DNA of 64,000 nt from NORP240 sp965222175 (GCA_965222175.1 OZ244938.1:3472001-3536000), one strand, 5' to 3'; positions 1 to 8,898 are shown, counted from the stretch's first letter. Notes: generated by a model not told the origin, from the letters alone. Program-made: numbers and translations.

Positions 1-1
1 C

Positions 2-958
2 CTGTCCACCGCAGTGCAGGCAGTCGCCCAGCCTGTTGCCGTCCGCAATGACATTCCCCGGGTCGGGCAACAGGAAGTCCTGATGTTGAGGCACGCCTTC
101 CTGGAGAAGGGTCAGTACCAGGCCTGGTATGAAGCCAGCCGCGACGGGGTCTGGCCATGGTTCGAAAAACTCGGCGCCCGCATCGTCGGCGACTGGCAGG
201 TTGTCCACCCCGATGGTGACAGTGACAATCCGGACCTTGATGAAGCCTATCGCCTGGCCCGGTACGCCAGCTACGAACACTGGCAGGCGACGCGGCCCAG
301 CGGATCGGCGGGGGCAGGCAACACCGGCGGGTCCGACCTGCTGGGCGGGAACGGTCCTGACCAGCAGAAATCCAATGACTCCCTGGCAACCCGTCGAGTC
401 CACATGCGCGGCTCCCGGGGCGGCATCTTCCTGCAGGGATACATGGCACCGGACCGACCGATATATCTGCCGGGCACCGGTGAAACCTTCAGGCCGACGG
501 ACGAACCCCGGGTTGCTGATATCGCCGTGCGTCACGACACCGCCCGTCCCAACGAAGACTTCCTGGCGCTGATGTACTGGAAAATCCGCAAGGGCAGCTT
601 CGAGGAATTTCATGCCCTTACCCGGGACGGGATTTATCCCTTCATGGAAAAAATCGGCGTCAGGCCCCTGGGGCAATGGCGGGTTGTGTATCACGCGGAA
701 GGCACACCGGTGGAAAGCCCGGATTATGACGAGGTCTATCTCATTGCCCGCTATGCCAGCCACGCGCACTACCTGGCAACACTTGCGCCGGATCAGCTGG
801 GCGGCAATGGACCGGACTTTGCCGCATTTCAGCAGGCCCTGCGACGCCGCGCGCCACTTACCCTGGAATTTTCCACCAGCTTCATGCAGGGTCCGCTTTA
901 CGGCAGCCCACCCCTGTATATGCCAGCCCTGGACGAAAACTACAGAAAGATTGATTGA
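2..958 (+). CDS. NIPSNAP-like tandem-repeat protein, 5' end outside window
   Basis: The frame is open to the left edge of the window, and its first residues (LSTAVQAVAQ) look like the end of a secretion signal, so the true start is probably upstream; a GTG at 14 is the first visible start codon. Two similar blocks, roughly residues 22-95 and 183-255 counted from that GTG, share the pattern G-x-aromatic-x2-W/F ... DG-V/I-W/Y-P-aromatic-x-EK-x-G ... W-x-VV ... DEA/V-Y-x-L/I-ARYAS. This resembles the ferredoxin-like NIPSNAP domain in tandem, but the assignment is by eye. The next gene, an exported dienelactone hydrolase, follows after 56 bp on the same strand and may be cotranscribed. Substrate and function are unknown. 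Confidence 0.7.
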   Translation: MSTAVQAVAQPVAVRNDIPRVGQQEVLMLRHAFLEKGQYQAWYEASRDGVWPWFEKLGARIVGDWQVVHPDGDSDNPDLDEAYRLARYASYEHWQATRPSGSAGAGNTGGSDLLGGNGPDQQKSNDSLATRRVHMRGSRGGIFLQGYMAPDRPIYLPGTGETFRPTDEPRVADIAVRHDTARPNEDFLALMYWKIRKGSFEEFHALTRDGIYPFMEKIGVRPLGQWRVVYHAEGTPVESPDYDEVYLIARYASHAHYLATLAPDQLGGNGPDFAAFQQALRRRAPLTLEFSTSFMQGPLYGSPPLYMPALDENYRKID

Positions 959-1014
959 TCGCCGGGGATACGCGATAGTTAGCGTCATAAAACCGAAAAC
1001 GGAAGGAGCATGTC

Positions 1015-1890
1015 ATGTGTGACGAAATTACTCAGAAAGATGCCGACAAGTACCTGAAACGCAACGGTGTAAGCCGTCGCAAATTCAACAAACTGTCTGC
1101 CACCGCGGCCCTGGCAGCCATGTTGCCACCGGTAGCCAATGCCCAGCCCGTGTCGGAGCGGGACGTGGAGATCACCACCCCGGACGGCGTGGCAGACTGC
1201 TACTTTGTCTATCCCTCCATGGGTGCCCATGCCGCGGTGCTGGTATGGCCGGATATCCTTGGCCTGCGTCCCGCCTTTCGGGAAATGGGTAAACGACTGG
1301 CCCGCTCCGGCTACGCCGTGCTCGTGGTCAACCCGTTTTACCGTGACGCCCGATCACCGGTAGTCAAAATGGGGGCCAGTTTCGGCGATACGGAAACCCG
1401 GAATATCGTGCTGCCCATGGCCCGCAATCTTAACGCCGATACCCACTTCACCGATGCCCGCGCTTTCGTCGCCTGGCTGGATCAGCAGAATGAAGTGGAT
1501 ACCAGCCGCGGAATCGGCACCACCGGTTACTGCATGGGCGGTCCCATGGTCATGCGTACGGCTGCAGCGGTGCCGGATCGAATTAAGGCAGGTGGCACCT
1601 TTCACGGCGGCGGCCTGGCCACCGACTCTCCTGACAGCCCCCATCGCCTGATCCCCCAGACTACGGCTGCCCTGTTGCATGCCGTGGCTGAAAACGACGA
1701 TGAGAACGATCCCGATGCCAAGTTCAAGTTGCGGGAAGCCTATGCCGCCGCCCGCCTGCCGGCGGAGGTGGAAGTCTACGAGGGTACGCTGCACGGCTGG
1801 TGTGCCATCGATTCCCAGGTATACCACCATGAACAGGCAGAACGGGCCTGGAGCCGCATGCTGGCACTGTTCGAGGACGCCCTGGCATAA
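1015..1890 (+). CDS. dienelactone hydrolase family protein, Tat-exported
   Basis: This is a 291-residue alpha/beta hydrolase of the dienelactone hydrolase family. The N-terminus carries a twin-arginine signal (SRRKFNKL followed by an Ala-rich stretch ending in VANA), so the enzyme probably acts in the periplasm. The nucleophile elbow is GYCMGG, with Cys as nucleophile as in dienelactone hydrolases, and the C-terminal catalytic His is in TLHGW. The start at 1015 has an AAGGAG ribosome site 5 bp upstream. Proteins of this family hydrolyse cyclic esters and lactones; the natural substrate cannot be told. It follows the NIPSNAP-like gene closely and could share its transcript. Confidence 0.88.
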   Translation: MCDEITQKDADKYLKRNGVSRRKFNKLSATAALAAMLPPVANAQPVSERDVEITTPDGVADCYFVYPSMGAHAAVLVWPDILGLRPAFREMGKRLARSGYAVLVVNPFYRDARSPVVKMGASFGDTETRNIVLPMARNLNADTHFTDARAFVAWLDQQNEVDTSRGIGTTGYCMGGPMVMRTAAAVPDRIKAGGTFHGGGLATDSPDSPHRLIPQTTAALLHAVAENDDENDPDAKFKLREAYAAARLPAEVEVYEGTLHGWCAIDSQVYHHEQAERAWSRMLALFEDALA

Positions 1891-1996
1891 ACTGCCGCTG
1901 TCCTCTGGAGCGGTCAGTGCCACCGTGGTCGGGAGCAACCGTCTCCCGGCCAGCGTCCAGGTCAGAACTGAGGAACCTCTGTCTTTCCTGCATCCG

Positions 1997-2596
1997 TCAC
2001 AGCGGGCGGATTTCGACTTTCCGGAACCTCATTACGCCAAGTCCCCACTGCAGGGCAAAAGGCCCCTCGCTGAACCGATTGTCTTGCGCATCGGCAGTGA
2101 TTTCACCGTTAAATTTGACTGTCAGCCGCGATCCGCGCAAAGTGATTTTTAAAAAATTCCACTTGTCACCCGCCTTGGGGAACGGCTCGGCAAGCGACGC
2201 GACGCCGACGATTCCCCCGGTACCGAAACTGGGATCACCCCGCTGGTCGTAGATATTGACTTCATAGCAGTTTGCGGCCGTGATGTTGTCCGGGTCCTGG
2301 CATCTCACGAAGATACCGCTGTTGGCATCATGACTGGCCCAGAACTCCACCCTCAATTCGAAATCCCCATAACTGTCGGGCGTTACCAGGAAACCGGGAC
2401 CGCCCTCACTGCCATCGGCCATGACAGTCCCGCCGACGCGGCGCCAGTTGGCGGTACCGACCTGGTTGAAGTTTTCCATTCCCTCTGCCCCGTCGAGCAG
2501 GGAAATCCAGCCCTCTTCGGCAGCACGGCTGACGGTACCGAGCAGGGTCAGTGTGAGTAGAATCAGTAGCGGATACGCTTTGGTTGGCGTTGTCAT
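1997..2596 (-). CDS. exported DUF1080 (3-keto-disaccharide hydrolase-like) protein
   Basis: A 199-residue protein with a signal peptide (LLILLTLTLLGTVSRA) followed by one DUF1080 domain, a concanavalin-like beta sandwich. Visible family features are SLLDG near the start of the mature protein, the central strand pattern YGDFELRVEF, NSGIFVRC and YEVNIYDQRG, and the C-terminal KVEIRPL strand. Some DUF1080 proteins are 3-keto-disaccharide hydrolases or sugar-binding domains, but most are uncharacterised. It begins 21 bp after the stop of the aldo/keto reductase gene on the same strand, so the two are probably one operon. A redox step on a sugar followed by hydrolysis would fit, but that is inference. 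Confidence 0.85.
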   Translation of the reverse strand: MTTPTKAYPLLILLTLTLLGTVSRAAEEGWISLLDGAEGMENFNQVGTANWRRVGGTVMADGSEGGPGFLVTPDSYGDFELRVEFWASHDANSGIFVRCQDPDNITAANCYEVNIYDQRGDPSFGTGGIVGVASLAEPFPKAGDKWNFLKITLRGSRLTVKFNGEITADAQDNRFSEGPFALQWGLGVMRFRKVEIRPL

Positions 2597-2617
2597 AATG
2601 AGTTTCCTTTTTTGTTG

Positions 2618-3655
2618 TCAGTTCCCGGAGTTTTCCAGTTGCGCCAATCTTTTCTCAAGCGTTTCGCCGCGTTGCAGGCTGAAATCGAGGTAAGTAAACG
2701 GTGTTGCCGGCTGACTGATCTGATTCAACATGGCAATCTCGTCATCGGCGAGCGTGACATTCACCGACTGAATATTATCTTCAAACTGTTCGATGCGGCG
2801 TGCCCCGATAATTACGCTGGTGATTCCCGCCTGGTGTAGCAGCCAGGCCAGCGCAATCTGTGCCGGCGTGGCATCATGTGCCGCTGCTATTTTCCTCAGC
2901 ACTTCAACAATTGCATCGCCCCGCTGAGTGTCAACCGGCGGGAAGGAAAATTTGGTCCGCCGACCGGATGCACCATTCTTTCCCGTGTACTTCCCGCTCA
3001 GGAATCCGCTGGCAAGTGGACCCCATACCATGACGCCCATCTGCAGATCGCGAACAGCAGGAAGCACTTCGTATTCGAGCTCTCTTCCCACCAGGGAGTA
3101 ATAGGACTGGGCCGAAACAAACTTATGAAAGCCACGGGCTTCGGAGATGCCAAAAGCCCTGGCAATCTGCCATCCAGTAAAATTGGATAGACCAATGTAG
3201 CGAACCTTGCCGCTTCTGACCAGATCATCCAGCGCCGAAAGCGTTTCCTCCAGCGGGGTTGTCGGGTCCCAGGAGTGCACCTGGTAAAGATCGATATAAT
3301 CCGTTCCCAGTCTATTGAGGCTCGACTCCACCTCACGCATGATCGCCTTGCGACTGGTACCAAGAGAGTTCATACCGTTGGTAAACGGGTTATAGACTTT
3401 TGTTGCAATCACCGCATCCTCGCGGCGCTTGCCGATTGCCTTGCCAAGCAGAACCTCCGACTCACCCATGGTGTACAGGTTCGCAGTATCAAAAAAATTG
3501 ATTCCGACGTCGAATGCGCGGTCAACCAGTTCCTGCACCTGCTTCTCTTCCAGGCTGCCAATACCCCTGTCCATGGGTCCGTGACCAAAGTTCATTGTAC
3601 CCAGACATAATCGGGAAACGTACAAGCCCGTGTTTCCAAGTGATGAATATTCCAT
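2618..3655 (-). CDS. aldo/keto reductase
   Basis: A 345-residue NADPH-dependent aldo/keto reductase of the YghZ/Tas-like group. It shows the N-terminal strand LCLGTMNFG, the active-site Asp/Tyr pair FFDTANLYTMGESE, the Lys in VIATKVYNP, the His of YQVHSWDP, and the C-terminal cofactor loop IIGARRIEQFEDNIQ. The start has a GAGGA site 7 bp upstream. It precedes the DUF1080 gene by 21 bp. The AT-rich upstream region holds two inverted repeats (CAAGT-5-ACTTG at 3689-3703 and AATAATC-9-GATTATT at 3724-3746), which could be operators. The substrate is not evident. Confidence 0.92.
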   Translation of the reverse strand: MEYSSLGNTGLYVSRLCLGTMNFGHGPMDRGIGSLEEKQVQELVDRAFDVGINFFDTANLYTMGESEVLLGKAIGKRREDAVIATKVYNPFTNGMNSLGTSRKAIMREVESSLNRLGTDYIDLYQVHSWDPTTPLEETLSALDDLVRSGKVRYIGLSNFTGWQIARAFGISEARGFHKFVSAQSYYSLVGRELEYEVLPAVRDLQMGVMVWGPLASGFLSGKYTGKNGASGRRTKFSFPPVDTQRGDAIVEVLRKIAAAHDATPAQIALAWLLHQAGITSVIIGARRIEQFEDNIQSVNVTLADDEIAMLNQISQPATPFTYLDFSLQRGETLEKRLAQLENSGN

Positions 3656-3688
3656 TTTTTTCCTCTTTAGAACGCTAATTCATTGTCG

Positions 3689-3703
3689 CAAGTTTTTTAC
3701 TTG
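3689..3703. promoter_or_regulatory. small inverted repeat upstream of the aldo/keto reductase
   Basis: CAAGT and ACTTG arms with a T5 spacer lie 34-48 bp upstream of the start codon in an AT-rich intergenic region. The position fits an operator overlapping a promoter, but no regulator is encoded beside it and the arms are short. Confidence 0.25.
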
Positions 3704-3769
3704 TTAAATCGATTGCCATCTTGATAATAATCATCCTGAAAGATTATTACTATTGGAACTGCCGGAGCA

Positions 3770-4108
3770 TTAAGGGCCAGTCCATCTCAGGGTATAGATG
3801 TGGGCCGGCACTGCCTTACCGTCAGGCAGTCGAGCCATTGTGGTTCTGCGTTCATAGCCGTTTCCTTCGAAGGCATCCAGTCGTTTCCAGTGACGGCCCA
3901 GGTCACTGGAACTGAACAGCAACCCCTCGACTTCATCATCAGTTTCCTCAAGCAGGACTCCCGGATAGCCGCGGGCCGATCCTCTGACGCCACGTGTTAG
4001 CCTGCCTTTTACCGTTGCCGGCCGCCACCTGCCGGACAGGTTTTTCAGCAGGTGCTCATTCGATCGGCCCGGGGCCAGGGTGCCATAGACAAATAAATGT
4101 TCCAGCAT
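3770..4108 (-). CDS. gamma-glutamylcyclotransferase (AIG2-like) family protein
   Basis: A 112-residue small protein of the gamma-glutamylcyclotransferase/AIG2 fold. The signature LFVYGTLAPG at the N-terminus and the acidic residue in FEGNGYERR match the substrate pocket of the family, which releases 5-oxoproline from gamma-glutamyl compounds. The ATG at 4108 is preferred because an AGGAGG ribosome site lies about 8 bp upstream; a longer frame to 4174 would add a segment without family similarity. It is upstream of the aldo/keto reductase but separated by 114 bp with possible regulatory repeats. The true substrate is unknown, as for most members. Confidence 0.85.
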   Translation of the reverse strand: MLEHLFVYGTLAPGRSNEHLLKNLSGRWRPATVKGRLTRGVRGSARGYPGVLLEETDDEVEGLLFSSSDLGRHWKRLDAFEGNGYERRTTMARLPDGKAVPAHIYTLRWTGP

Positions 4109-4223
4109 AGTCAAAAGCCTCCTTTGGTAACCAGGAATGAGGCGCCGGAAATGAGGCTCGCCCTGCTTCACCACTATAGTGGCTTTGTCGTGACACCCCG
4201 ATGGCAGGGACTAAAACGGTTTC

Positions 4224-4511
4224 CTAGTCGACACTCAGGTCAATTGCTAGACCAGGAAATGTCCTGGCCAGACTGTTATAGACAAGTGCTTCAACAATTC
4301 CCACCAGGAGTCCCAGAAATCCAAATAACAGGGGCATTCCAGCCAGCGCCAGGAACGCGAGGGCTGTCCCGAAGTTCAACGAATCGGTAACCAGTTCGTA
4401 GAAAAATCCACCAAAGGAGTACGCCATTCCCGCCAGCAGCCCGAAGAATGCAAATACCAGGGCATGCAACTTTGCCAGGGAAAGAATCCCGATTTTGTTC
4501 AGTCTAGACAT
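4224..4511 (-). CDS. small two-helix membrane protein
   Basis: I do not recognise a characterised relative. The 95-residue product starts with a short polar segment, then two long hydrophobic stretches (HALVFAFFGLLAGMAYSFGG and the ALAFLALAGMPLLFGFLGLLVGIVEAL region), so it is probably an inner-membrane protein with two glycine-rich transmembrane segments. The start is placed at the second in-frame ATG because AAGGA lies 10 bp before it; a start at 4529 would add six residues. Neighbours give no clue to its role. Confidence 0.6.
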   Translation of the reverse strand: MSRLNKIGILSLAKLHALVFAFFGLLAGMAYSFGGFFYELVTDSLNFGTALAFLALAGMPLLFGFLGLLVGIVEALVYNSLARTFPGLAIDLSVD

Positions 4512-4733
4512 GTCGATATTGTCCTTCATTGCTGTTCCACAATCACAGTCACTTTACGCGGCACTGAACAGTGGCCTCGAGCGGAGCGACCGTAAACGGA
4601 AAGAATTGAAACTGGAAATTTTTTCGCAATCTTGCTATACCTGCCACGTCACAGTATTCGGAGCATTTCAGTCTACGGAAGGAATTGATAACAGTAAAAT
4701 AAAAATCAATCAGTTCAAAAACCGGAGAGCGTC

Positions 4734-5351
4734 ATGTCAGAACAAGTAGCTGAAGGCAATACCCTGGGCCTAAAGTATGCCGTCAATGCAACGACTGGTA
4801 CCGTCAAGAGTAGCGAAACGCGGACAGAAACAGAAGTGACTGGCCATGTGAGTGGGGGAGGCGCCGCCAACACCCCGGTATCGGGAAAAGTCGAAACCAA
4901 GGTCACCAATTATCAGAACATATTCCTCACCGATGAAGCCGGTAAGGATCACGCCATCGAACTGAAAAATTTTCTCGTGCCCTGTACCGAGGGACAGGAT
5001 CTGACCCTGTTTCAGTTGGCAAAAGGCAGTGGCGACGACGGCACCTGCATTCAGGCATTCAATAAAAGTACCGGGAAGCTGTACAAGAACGACAAGGGCC
5101 TGAGCGCTGCCATGTTTCCCTGGCTGAGCTTTTCAGCGGCACTGGTGGTAATGGTCTTGATTATCTGGAACAGCACCGGCTCCAATCCGTCCTTCGACGG
5201 CTTCGAACGATTTGCCGCCACCTTTATCGCCTCGGGAATAGGCTTGCTGGTGCTCTACGCGGTAGCGAGGATATTCGCGGCAGTAAGAGGGTCCAGGGTG
5301 CTGGCAGATACCGCTTACAAGAGCTACCTCGACAGGCTCAGGTCGTCATAG
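4734..5351 (+). CDS. unknown membrane protein with N-terminal soluble domain
   Basis: A 205-residue protein of unknown function. The first 120 residues are soluble and beta-rich in appearance, containing two cysteines (in LVPCTEG and GTCIQA). Two hydrophobic segments follow (WLSFSAALVVMVLIIW and FAATFIASGIGLLVLYAVA) and a short basic tail. No signal peptide is seen, so the N-terminal domain is probably cytoplasmic. The start has a GGAGAG site 4 bp upstream. It stands alone, convergent with soxD, with a hairpin between them that may end both transcripts. Confidence 0.7.
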   Translation: MSEQVAEGNTLGLKYAVNATTGTVKSSETRTETEVTGHVSGGGAANTPVSGKVETKVTNYQNIFLTDEAGKDHAIELKNFLVPCTEGQDLTLFQLAKGSGDDGTCIQAFNKSTGKLYKNDKGLSAAMFPWLSFSAALVVMVLIIWNSTGSNPSFDGFERFAATFIASGIGLLVLYAVARIFAAVRGSRVLADTAYKSYLDRLRSS

Positions 5352-5407
5352 CCGGCGCTACGCCCCAGGGCAGGTCCGGCAGGCGATTATCCCGCTTCGT
5401 TATCCTG

Positions 5408-5434
5408 CCAGTCTGGAAGCACCTTCCAGATTGG
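5408..5434. terminator. candidate bidirectional terminator hairpin
   Basis: A 12-bp stem with one G-U pair (CCAGTCTGGAAG and CTTCCAGATTGG) and a 3-nt loop lies between the convergent ends of the membrane-protein gene and soxD. There is no long U-tract on either strand, so termination is inferred from position and stem strength. Confidence 0.45.
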
Positions 5435-5495
5435 CCTGTCCATTGCAGACATGGATACCGGTTTATCCTTAAATTTGCGACCGGGCCAGCGTTAC

Positions 5496-6068
5496 TCAGT
5501 AGGGATAGCCCTTCAGTCGCGGCTGACCCGGCAGCCATTCGGGCAATTCGGCCCAGTTGTCGCGGTTCGGCATCTGGATTTTCGGCAGATTTTCTTCATT
5601 GAGTTCCATCTGGTCATCATCGATGACGCCATTGACCCACAGCAGAAACGCCGTCAGGGAATACACCTCATCTGGAGTAAGGGTACCTTCGGCTCCAAGG
5701 GGCATGCCGCGATTGATGTAATCCCACACCACCGGCGCATAGGGTGAGCGAATCGGCAGGATACGCCCCCACTGCCAGGGGTCGTCCGGCTGGGCGATAT
5801 CCCGCTTCATAAGGCGCGGTGCCATCCGACCTTCGCCGTCGGTGCCGTGGCAACCGGCACAGCCCTTCGATAAGAACAATTCCGAGCCCAGGTTCGCTGT
5901 GCCGCTGCCCGCGGGCAGTTCTTCACCGGTGATCGGGGAAATGGCGATATCCCACGCGGCGATTTCCTCGGCTGTGGGTGCTCTTCCCAGGCCGTAGGTC
6001 GGCGACTGGGCCTGGGCCGAAACGCCCAGCAACATCAACAGGGGCAGGAGGAACTTAAGCAATGGCAT
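5496..6068 (-). CDS. soxD: SoxD-like monohaem cytochrome c subunit of sulfite dehydrogenase
   Basis: A 190-residue periplasmic c-type cytochrome with signal peptide (cleavage near VSAQA). One haem site, C70-A-G-C73-H74, is present; the Met in NRGMPL is the likely distal ligand. The segments GLGRAPTAEEIAAWDI and LPAGSGTANLG before the haem site, and LTPDEVYSLTAFLLWVNGVI plus QMPNRDN after it, match SoxD. It is much shorter than the dihaem Paracoccus SoxD (about 380 residues) and lacks a second CxxCH. Its start overlaps the soxC stop by 14 bp, implying translational coupling; it should accept electrons from SoxC. No other sox genes are present. Confidence 0.85.
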   Translation of the reverse strand: MPLLKFLLPLLMLLGVSAQAQSPTYGLGRAPTAEEIAAWDIAISPITGEELPAGSGTANLGSELFLSKGCAGCHGTDGEGRMAPRLMKRDIAQPDDPWQWGRILPIRSPYAPVVWDYINRGMPLGAEGTLTPDEVYSLTAFLLWVNGVIDDDQMELNEENLPKIQMPNRDNWAELPEWLPGQPRLKGYPY

Positions 6069-7308
6069 TGTGTACCCCTCCGTCGCTGTCGATCCGCCAG
6101 GGCTGGATGGAATTGTCCTGACCTTTCACTCGCGGCGGCTGGTCCGCGGGCTGGTCCCAGAATTCCGCGATCTGCTGGCGGGAAGGTTGAATCTGCCCGA
6201 TTTCATCGATACACCGGGACTGCAGCTCACAGGGCTGTCCATCCCAGGTCCAGTTGAAGCTGAAGGCGGTATGGGCCATGGGCTGGGGTTCACCGCGCAG
6301 ATCGGCGTCAAACCAGGATTGTCCGCCATCCGTGCTTACCTCCACCCGGGCCACTTTGCCACCACCGGACCAGGCCAGTCCCCTGACCTCGTAGAACCCG
6401 GGACCGGGCAGGTGCTGGCCACCGGAGGGATAGGTGATAACCGATTTTGGACCGATCTGCAGGCTGAGAGCGGCATCCGCCGGATCCTGGCGCAGGTGGC
6501 CGTAGTCGTTGTAGGTCATGTAGAACTGGTCCACGACCTTGATCCGGCGCAGCCATTTCACGTGCAGTATGCCTTCACCACCCGGAACAATCAGTCGCAG
6601 CGGAAAACCCTGCTGGGGACGCACCGGCTCGCCGTTCATCCCGTAACAGACAATACAGTCGGCCATGGCCTTGGTCATGGGTATGCTGGAAGCACCTTTC
6701 ACTTCCTCCACGCCTTCGGCGACGATCCAGTTACCGCCATCCTGCACACCGGCCTCCTCGAGCAGTGTGGACAGCAGTACCCCGGTCCATTCTGCGCAGC
6801 TGGTCATGCCGTGGGTTTCCTGCACGGTCACGTGCCTGCGGTTGGCGCGGTTACCGGCACATTCAATGAAGTGCAGCCGGGTCACCGAGGGGAGTCTTTT
6901 CAGCTCGTCCAGGGTAAACACCAGCGGATTGTCCACCATGCCGTGAATCATCAGCCTGTGCTTGGCGGGATCGATGTCCGGTACGAAGGAACCCCGGGTT
7001 GTGCCGACGTAGTGCAGTGATGTCGGGGTAATAACACCGAAGTGATCCTGTAACGGCGTGGCGATATGAAAATCCAGGCCGAAGGAATCCGGTGACGGCC
7101 GGCCGCCGTGGGGAATACGTTTTGAGGTGACAAAGCGGGAACGCTTACCGTAGGCAACCAGTTCCGGGGTACCCCGCAGCTGGCTTTCCGGCCCCGGCAG
7201 CTGGCCCGATGCGGATTTAGCCGTGGCCCCCAGGGCTGCAGCCCCGGCCAGTGCGGCTCCCTGCTTGAGAAATTCTCGACGGTCAGATTTCCTGGAATCA
7301 GAACCCAT
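6055..7308 (-). CDS. soxC: SoxC-like molybdopterin sulfite dehydrogenase, Tat-exported
   Basis: A 417-residue sulfite-oxidase-family molybdoenzyme. It has a twin-arginine signal (DRREFLKQGA), the oxidoreductase molybdopterin-binding domain with the molybdenum-ligating Cys150 in FIECAGNR, the conserved SCAEWTGV segment, and a C-terminal Mo-co dimerisation domain (GLAWSGGGKVARVEVSTDGG). The start at 7308 is favoured by an AAGGAGAG site; a frame to 7353 would put extra residues before the Tat motif. In Sox systems SoxCD oxidises a protein-bound sulfane sulfur; alone, such pairs may act on free sulfite or another sulfur compound. It is cotranscribed with soxD. Confidence 0.9.
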   Translation of the reverse strand: MGSDSRKSDRREFLKQGAALAGAAALGATAKSASGQLPGPESQLRGTPELVAYGKRSRFVTSKRIPHGGRPSPDSFGLDFHIATPLQDHFGVITPTSLHYVGTTRGSFVPDIDPAKHRLMIHGMVDNPLVFTLDELKRLPSVTRLHFIECAGNRANRRHVTVQETHGMTSCAEWTGVLLSTLLEEAGVQDGGNWIVAEGVEEVKGASSIPMTKAMADCIVCYGMNGEPVRPQQGFPLRLIVPGGEGILHVKWLRRIKVVDQFYMTYNDYGHLRQDPADAALSLQIGPKSVITYPSGGQHLPGPGFYEVRGLAWSGGGKVARVEVSTDGGQSWFDADLRGEPQPMAHTAFSFNWTWDGQPCELQSRCIDEIGQIQPSRQQIAEFWDQPADQPPRVKGQDNSIQPWRIDSDGGVHNAIA

Positions 7309-7533
7309 GGTGCTCTCCTTCTTGTTTTCGCCCTTCTGGTTATAAAAAGGCATTGTTTTCCGAGGCTTACGACCATTGGGGTCGGGGTACTGCGCCGAAC
7401 CCGGACTGGAACAAAGCGGCAGGATCGGTTGCTAGTATACGCCCGATAATCCGAATTCTAAAGAGGATTGCGGGATTCAGGGTCAGGCCCGATGCGGGTG
7501 TCGAAGACGTCAACAGTCGGTCGCGGACGTCGT

Positions 7534-8280
7534 TCAGTTCGCACCAAACACCTTTTTCAGCAAATCGGTGGTCTGTCGTACGGGATTCTCGCGGATAGCC
7601 GCTTCCTCCCGGGCCAGGTAGAAAAATATACCGTTCATGCCTTCGTCTACGACATAGTTCGTCAGGTCGAAATCCACGTTCGGTGCGAACGGCAGGGCCT
7701 GATACCTGTCGAGGATCTGCTCGAGTACCTGTGCAGCACCAACCTCGGACAGGCTCTCTTCCACGATGGGCGCCATGCCCGAGGCCAGGGAAGGCGACAT
7801 CTTGTCCTGGAAATATCGGGTAGCCGAATCGTTGGGGCCCCGATAAATCGCCATGACATCCTCGAAGGTCATCTCGGCAATCGATTCGACAAACAGGTCC
7901 CTGGCGATGGGTGTCGCCGCCTCCGCGGCACGATTGAGCCGCAATTCCAGGTCATCGAATATGCCGGACATACCCACGGAAGCCAGCATGGATTTCACCC
8001 GGTCGAGTTCGCCGGGCAGTGGAATGCGCACAGCGGGATCGGCGTTGAAGCCATCTATTCCGCCCAGACGACTGACGACCTCATCAGAACCGATTCGCAG
8101 CGCCTGTTTGAACGCCTCGGCGATCTCCGCGGTATCGAACTCACCGGCAACCGGTGAATCGTCGCTCCCGGACAAGACGTTGACAGCCCTTTCCCACCAC
8201 CTTTCCGCTGTCAACGCCCAGCCCGGCGTCACGGTCAGGATGAGCGCAGCGACTGCGGCAATAACGGTGTTGTTGTTCAT
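7534..8280 (-). CDS. exported DUF4197 family protein
   Basis: A 248-residue protein with a signal peptide (cleaved after TPGWA) followed by a DUF4197 domain covering nearly the whole mature chain. Family-typical stretches are EIAEAFKQALRIGSDEVVSRLG, IPLPGELDRV, MTFEDVMAIY and the helical C-terminus ending TDLLKKVFG. The function of the family is unknown; it is widespread in Proteobacteria and probably periplasmic. An AAGGAGAT ribosome site precedes the start. It lies 225 bp upstream of soxC on the same strand, so cotranscription is uncertain. Confidence 0.88.
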   Translation of the reverse strand: MNNNTVIAAVAALILTVTPGWALTAERWWERAVNVLSGSDDSPVAGEFDTAEIAEAFKQALRIGSDEVVSRLGGIDGFNADPAVRIPLPGELDRVKSMLASVGMSGIFDDLELRLNRAAEAATPIARDLFVESIAEMTFEDVMAIYRGPNDSATRYFQDKMSPSLASGMAPIVEESLSEVGAAQVLEQILDRYQALPFAPNVDFDLTNYVVDEGMNGIFFYLAREEAAIRENPVRQTTDLLKKVFGAN

Positions 8281-8299
8281 GGTATCTCCTTGGGGAATC

Positions 8300-8334
8300 T
8301 CTGATTAATTAGGGAAGTGCTCTGCGGGAGTCTG
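8300..8334 (+). repeat. dispersed CTGATTA repeat, copy 1
   Basis: This 35-bp stretch matches 27076-27110 at 30 of 35 positions in the same orientation; weaker copies are at 15007 and 23761. It overlaps a perfect hairpin at 8324-8340 (GCGGGA, 5-nt loop, TCCCGC). No transposase is nearby. Confidence 0.55.
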
Positions 8335-8556
8335 TCCCGCGCCTCTGCAAGGCGTCGTGAACCGGGAACCACCGTCGCTCCTGCCAAGCGCGACAACACC
8401 GCAGTGGTGCCCGACAGGCAACGCGCCGGTCAGCAGCGCTGTCTTCGTGGTTTGTTACGGAGCATCCAGCCAGCGCAGGCTGACTGCAGGTTCACAGGTA
8501 AAGGGTCGAGGGTTAAGAAGGCTGCCTGGAGTGGCCCTCGCGACAACCGGCAACGG

Positions 8557-8898
8557 TTACTGGCTGGTAATCCAGACGTTGATGGCTTCGTTGGCTATCC
8601 GGTCCACTTCCCGGGTATCACGGACATAAAACCCAACAGAGTCGTCCTCATTGATCCAGAACTCCACGCCGTGGATCGTCAGTTGCTCCAGCAGATCTTC
8701 ACGAATCTCGGCGTTATTCATGACGAAGAAATCCGTGGCCAGGGGATCCACCGGTTCTGTTTTCAACGGCGTTGTGGATACGTCGGTTTGTCGTGTCTGG
8801 ATCAGGATCGACAGCAACAGGATACCGCTGGCCATGACCAGCCCAAGGGTCACGCGCCTCTTCCCTGCCCGGTGGAGCCACCGATTGACATCAACCAT
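8557..8898 (-). CDS. small unknown membrane-anchored protein
   Basis: A 113-residue protein with an N-terminal basic segment, one transmembrane helix (VTLGLVMASGILLLSILI) and a soluble C-terminal region of about 75 residues with alternating charges (EFWINEDDSVGFYVRDTREV). Orientation rules suggest a periplasmic C-terminal domain. No relative is recognised. No good ribosome site precedes the ATG at 8898, so the start is uncertain. It stands alone between the DUF4197 gene and the two-component system. Confidence 0.55.
   Translation of the reverse strand: MVDVNRWLHRAGKRRVTLGLVMASGILLLSILIQTRQTDVSTTPLKTEPVDPLATDFFVMNNAEIREDLLEQLTIHGVEFWINEDDSVGFYVRDTREVDRIANEAINVWITSQ

Noticed and set aside
3724..3746. 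AATAATC-9-GATTATT inverted repeat read as a Fur box
   Set aside because: It shares only part of the GATAAT hexamer pattern, and no iron gene is nearby.
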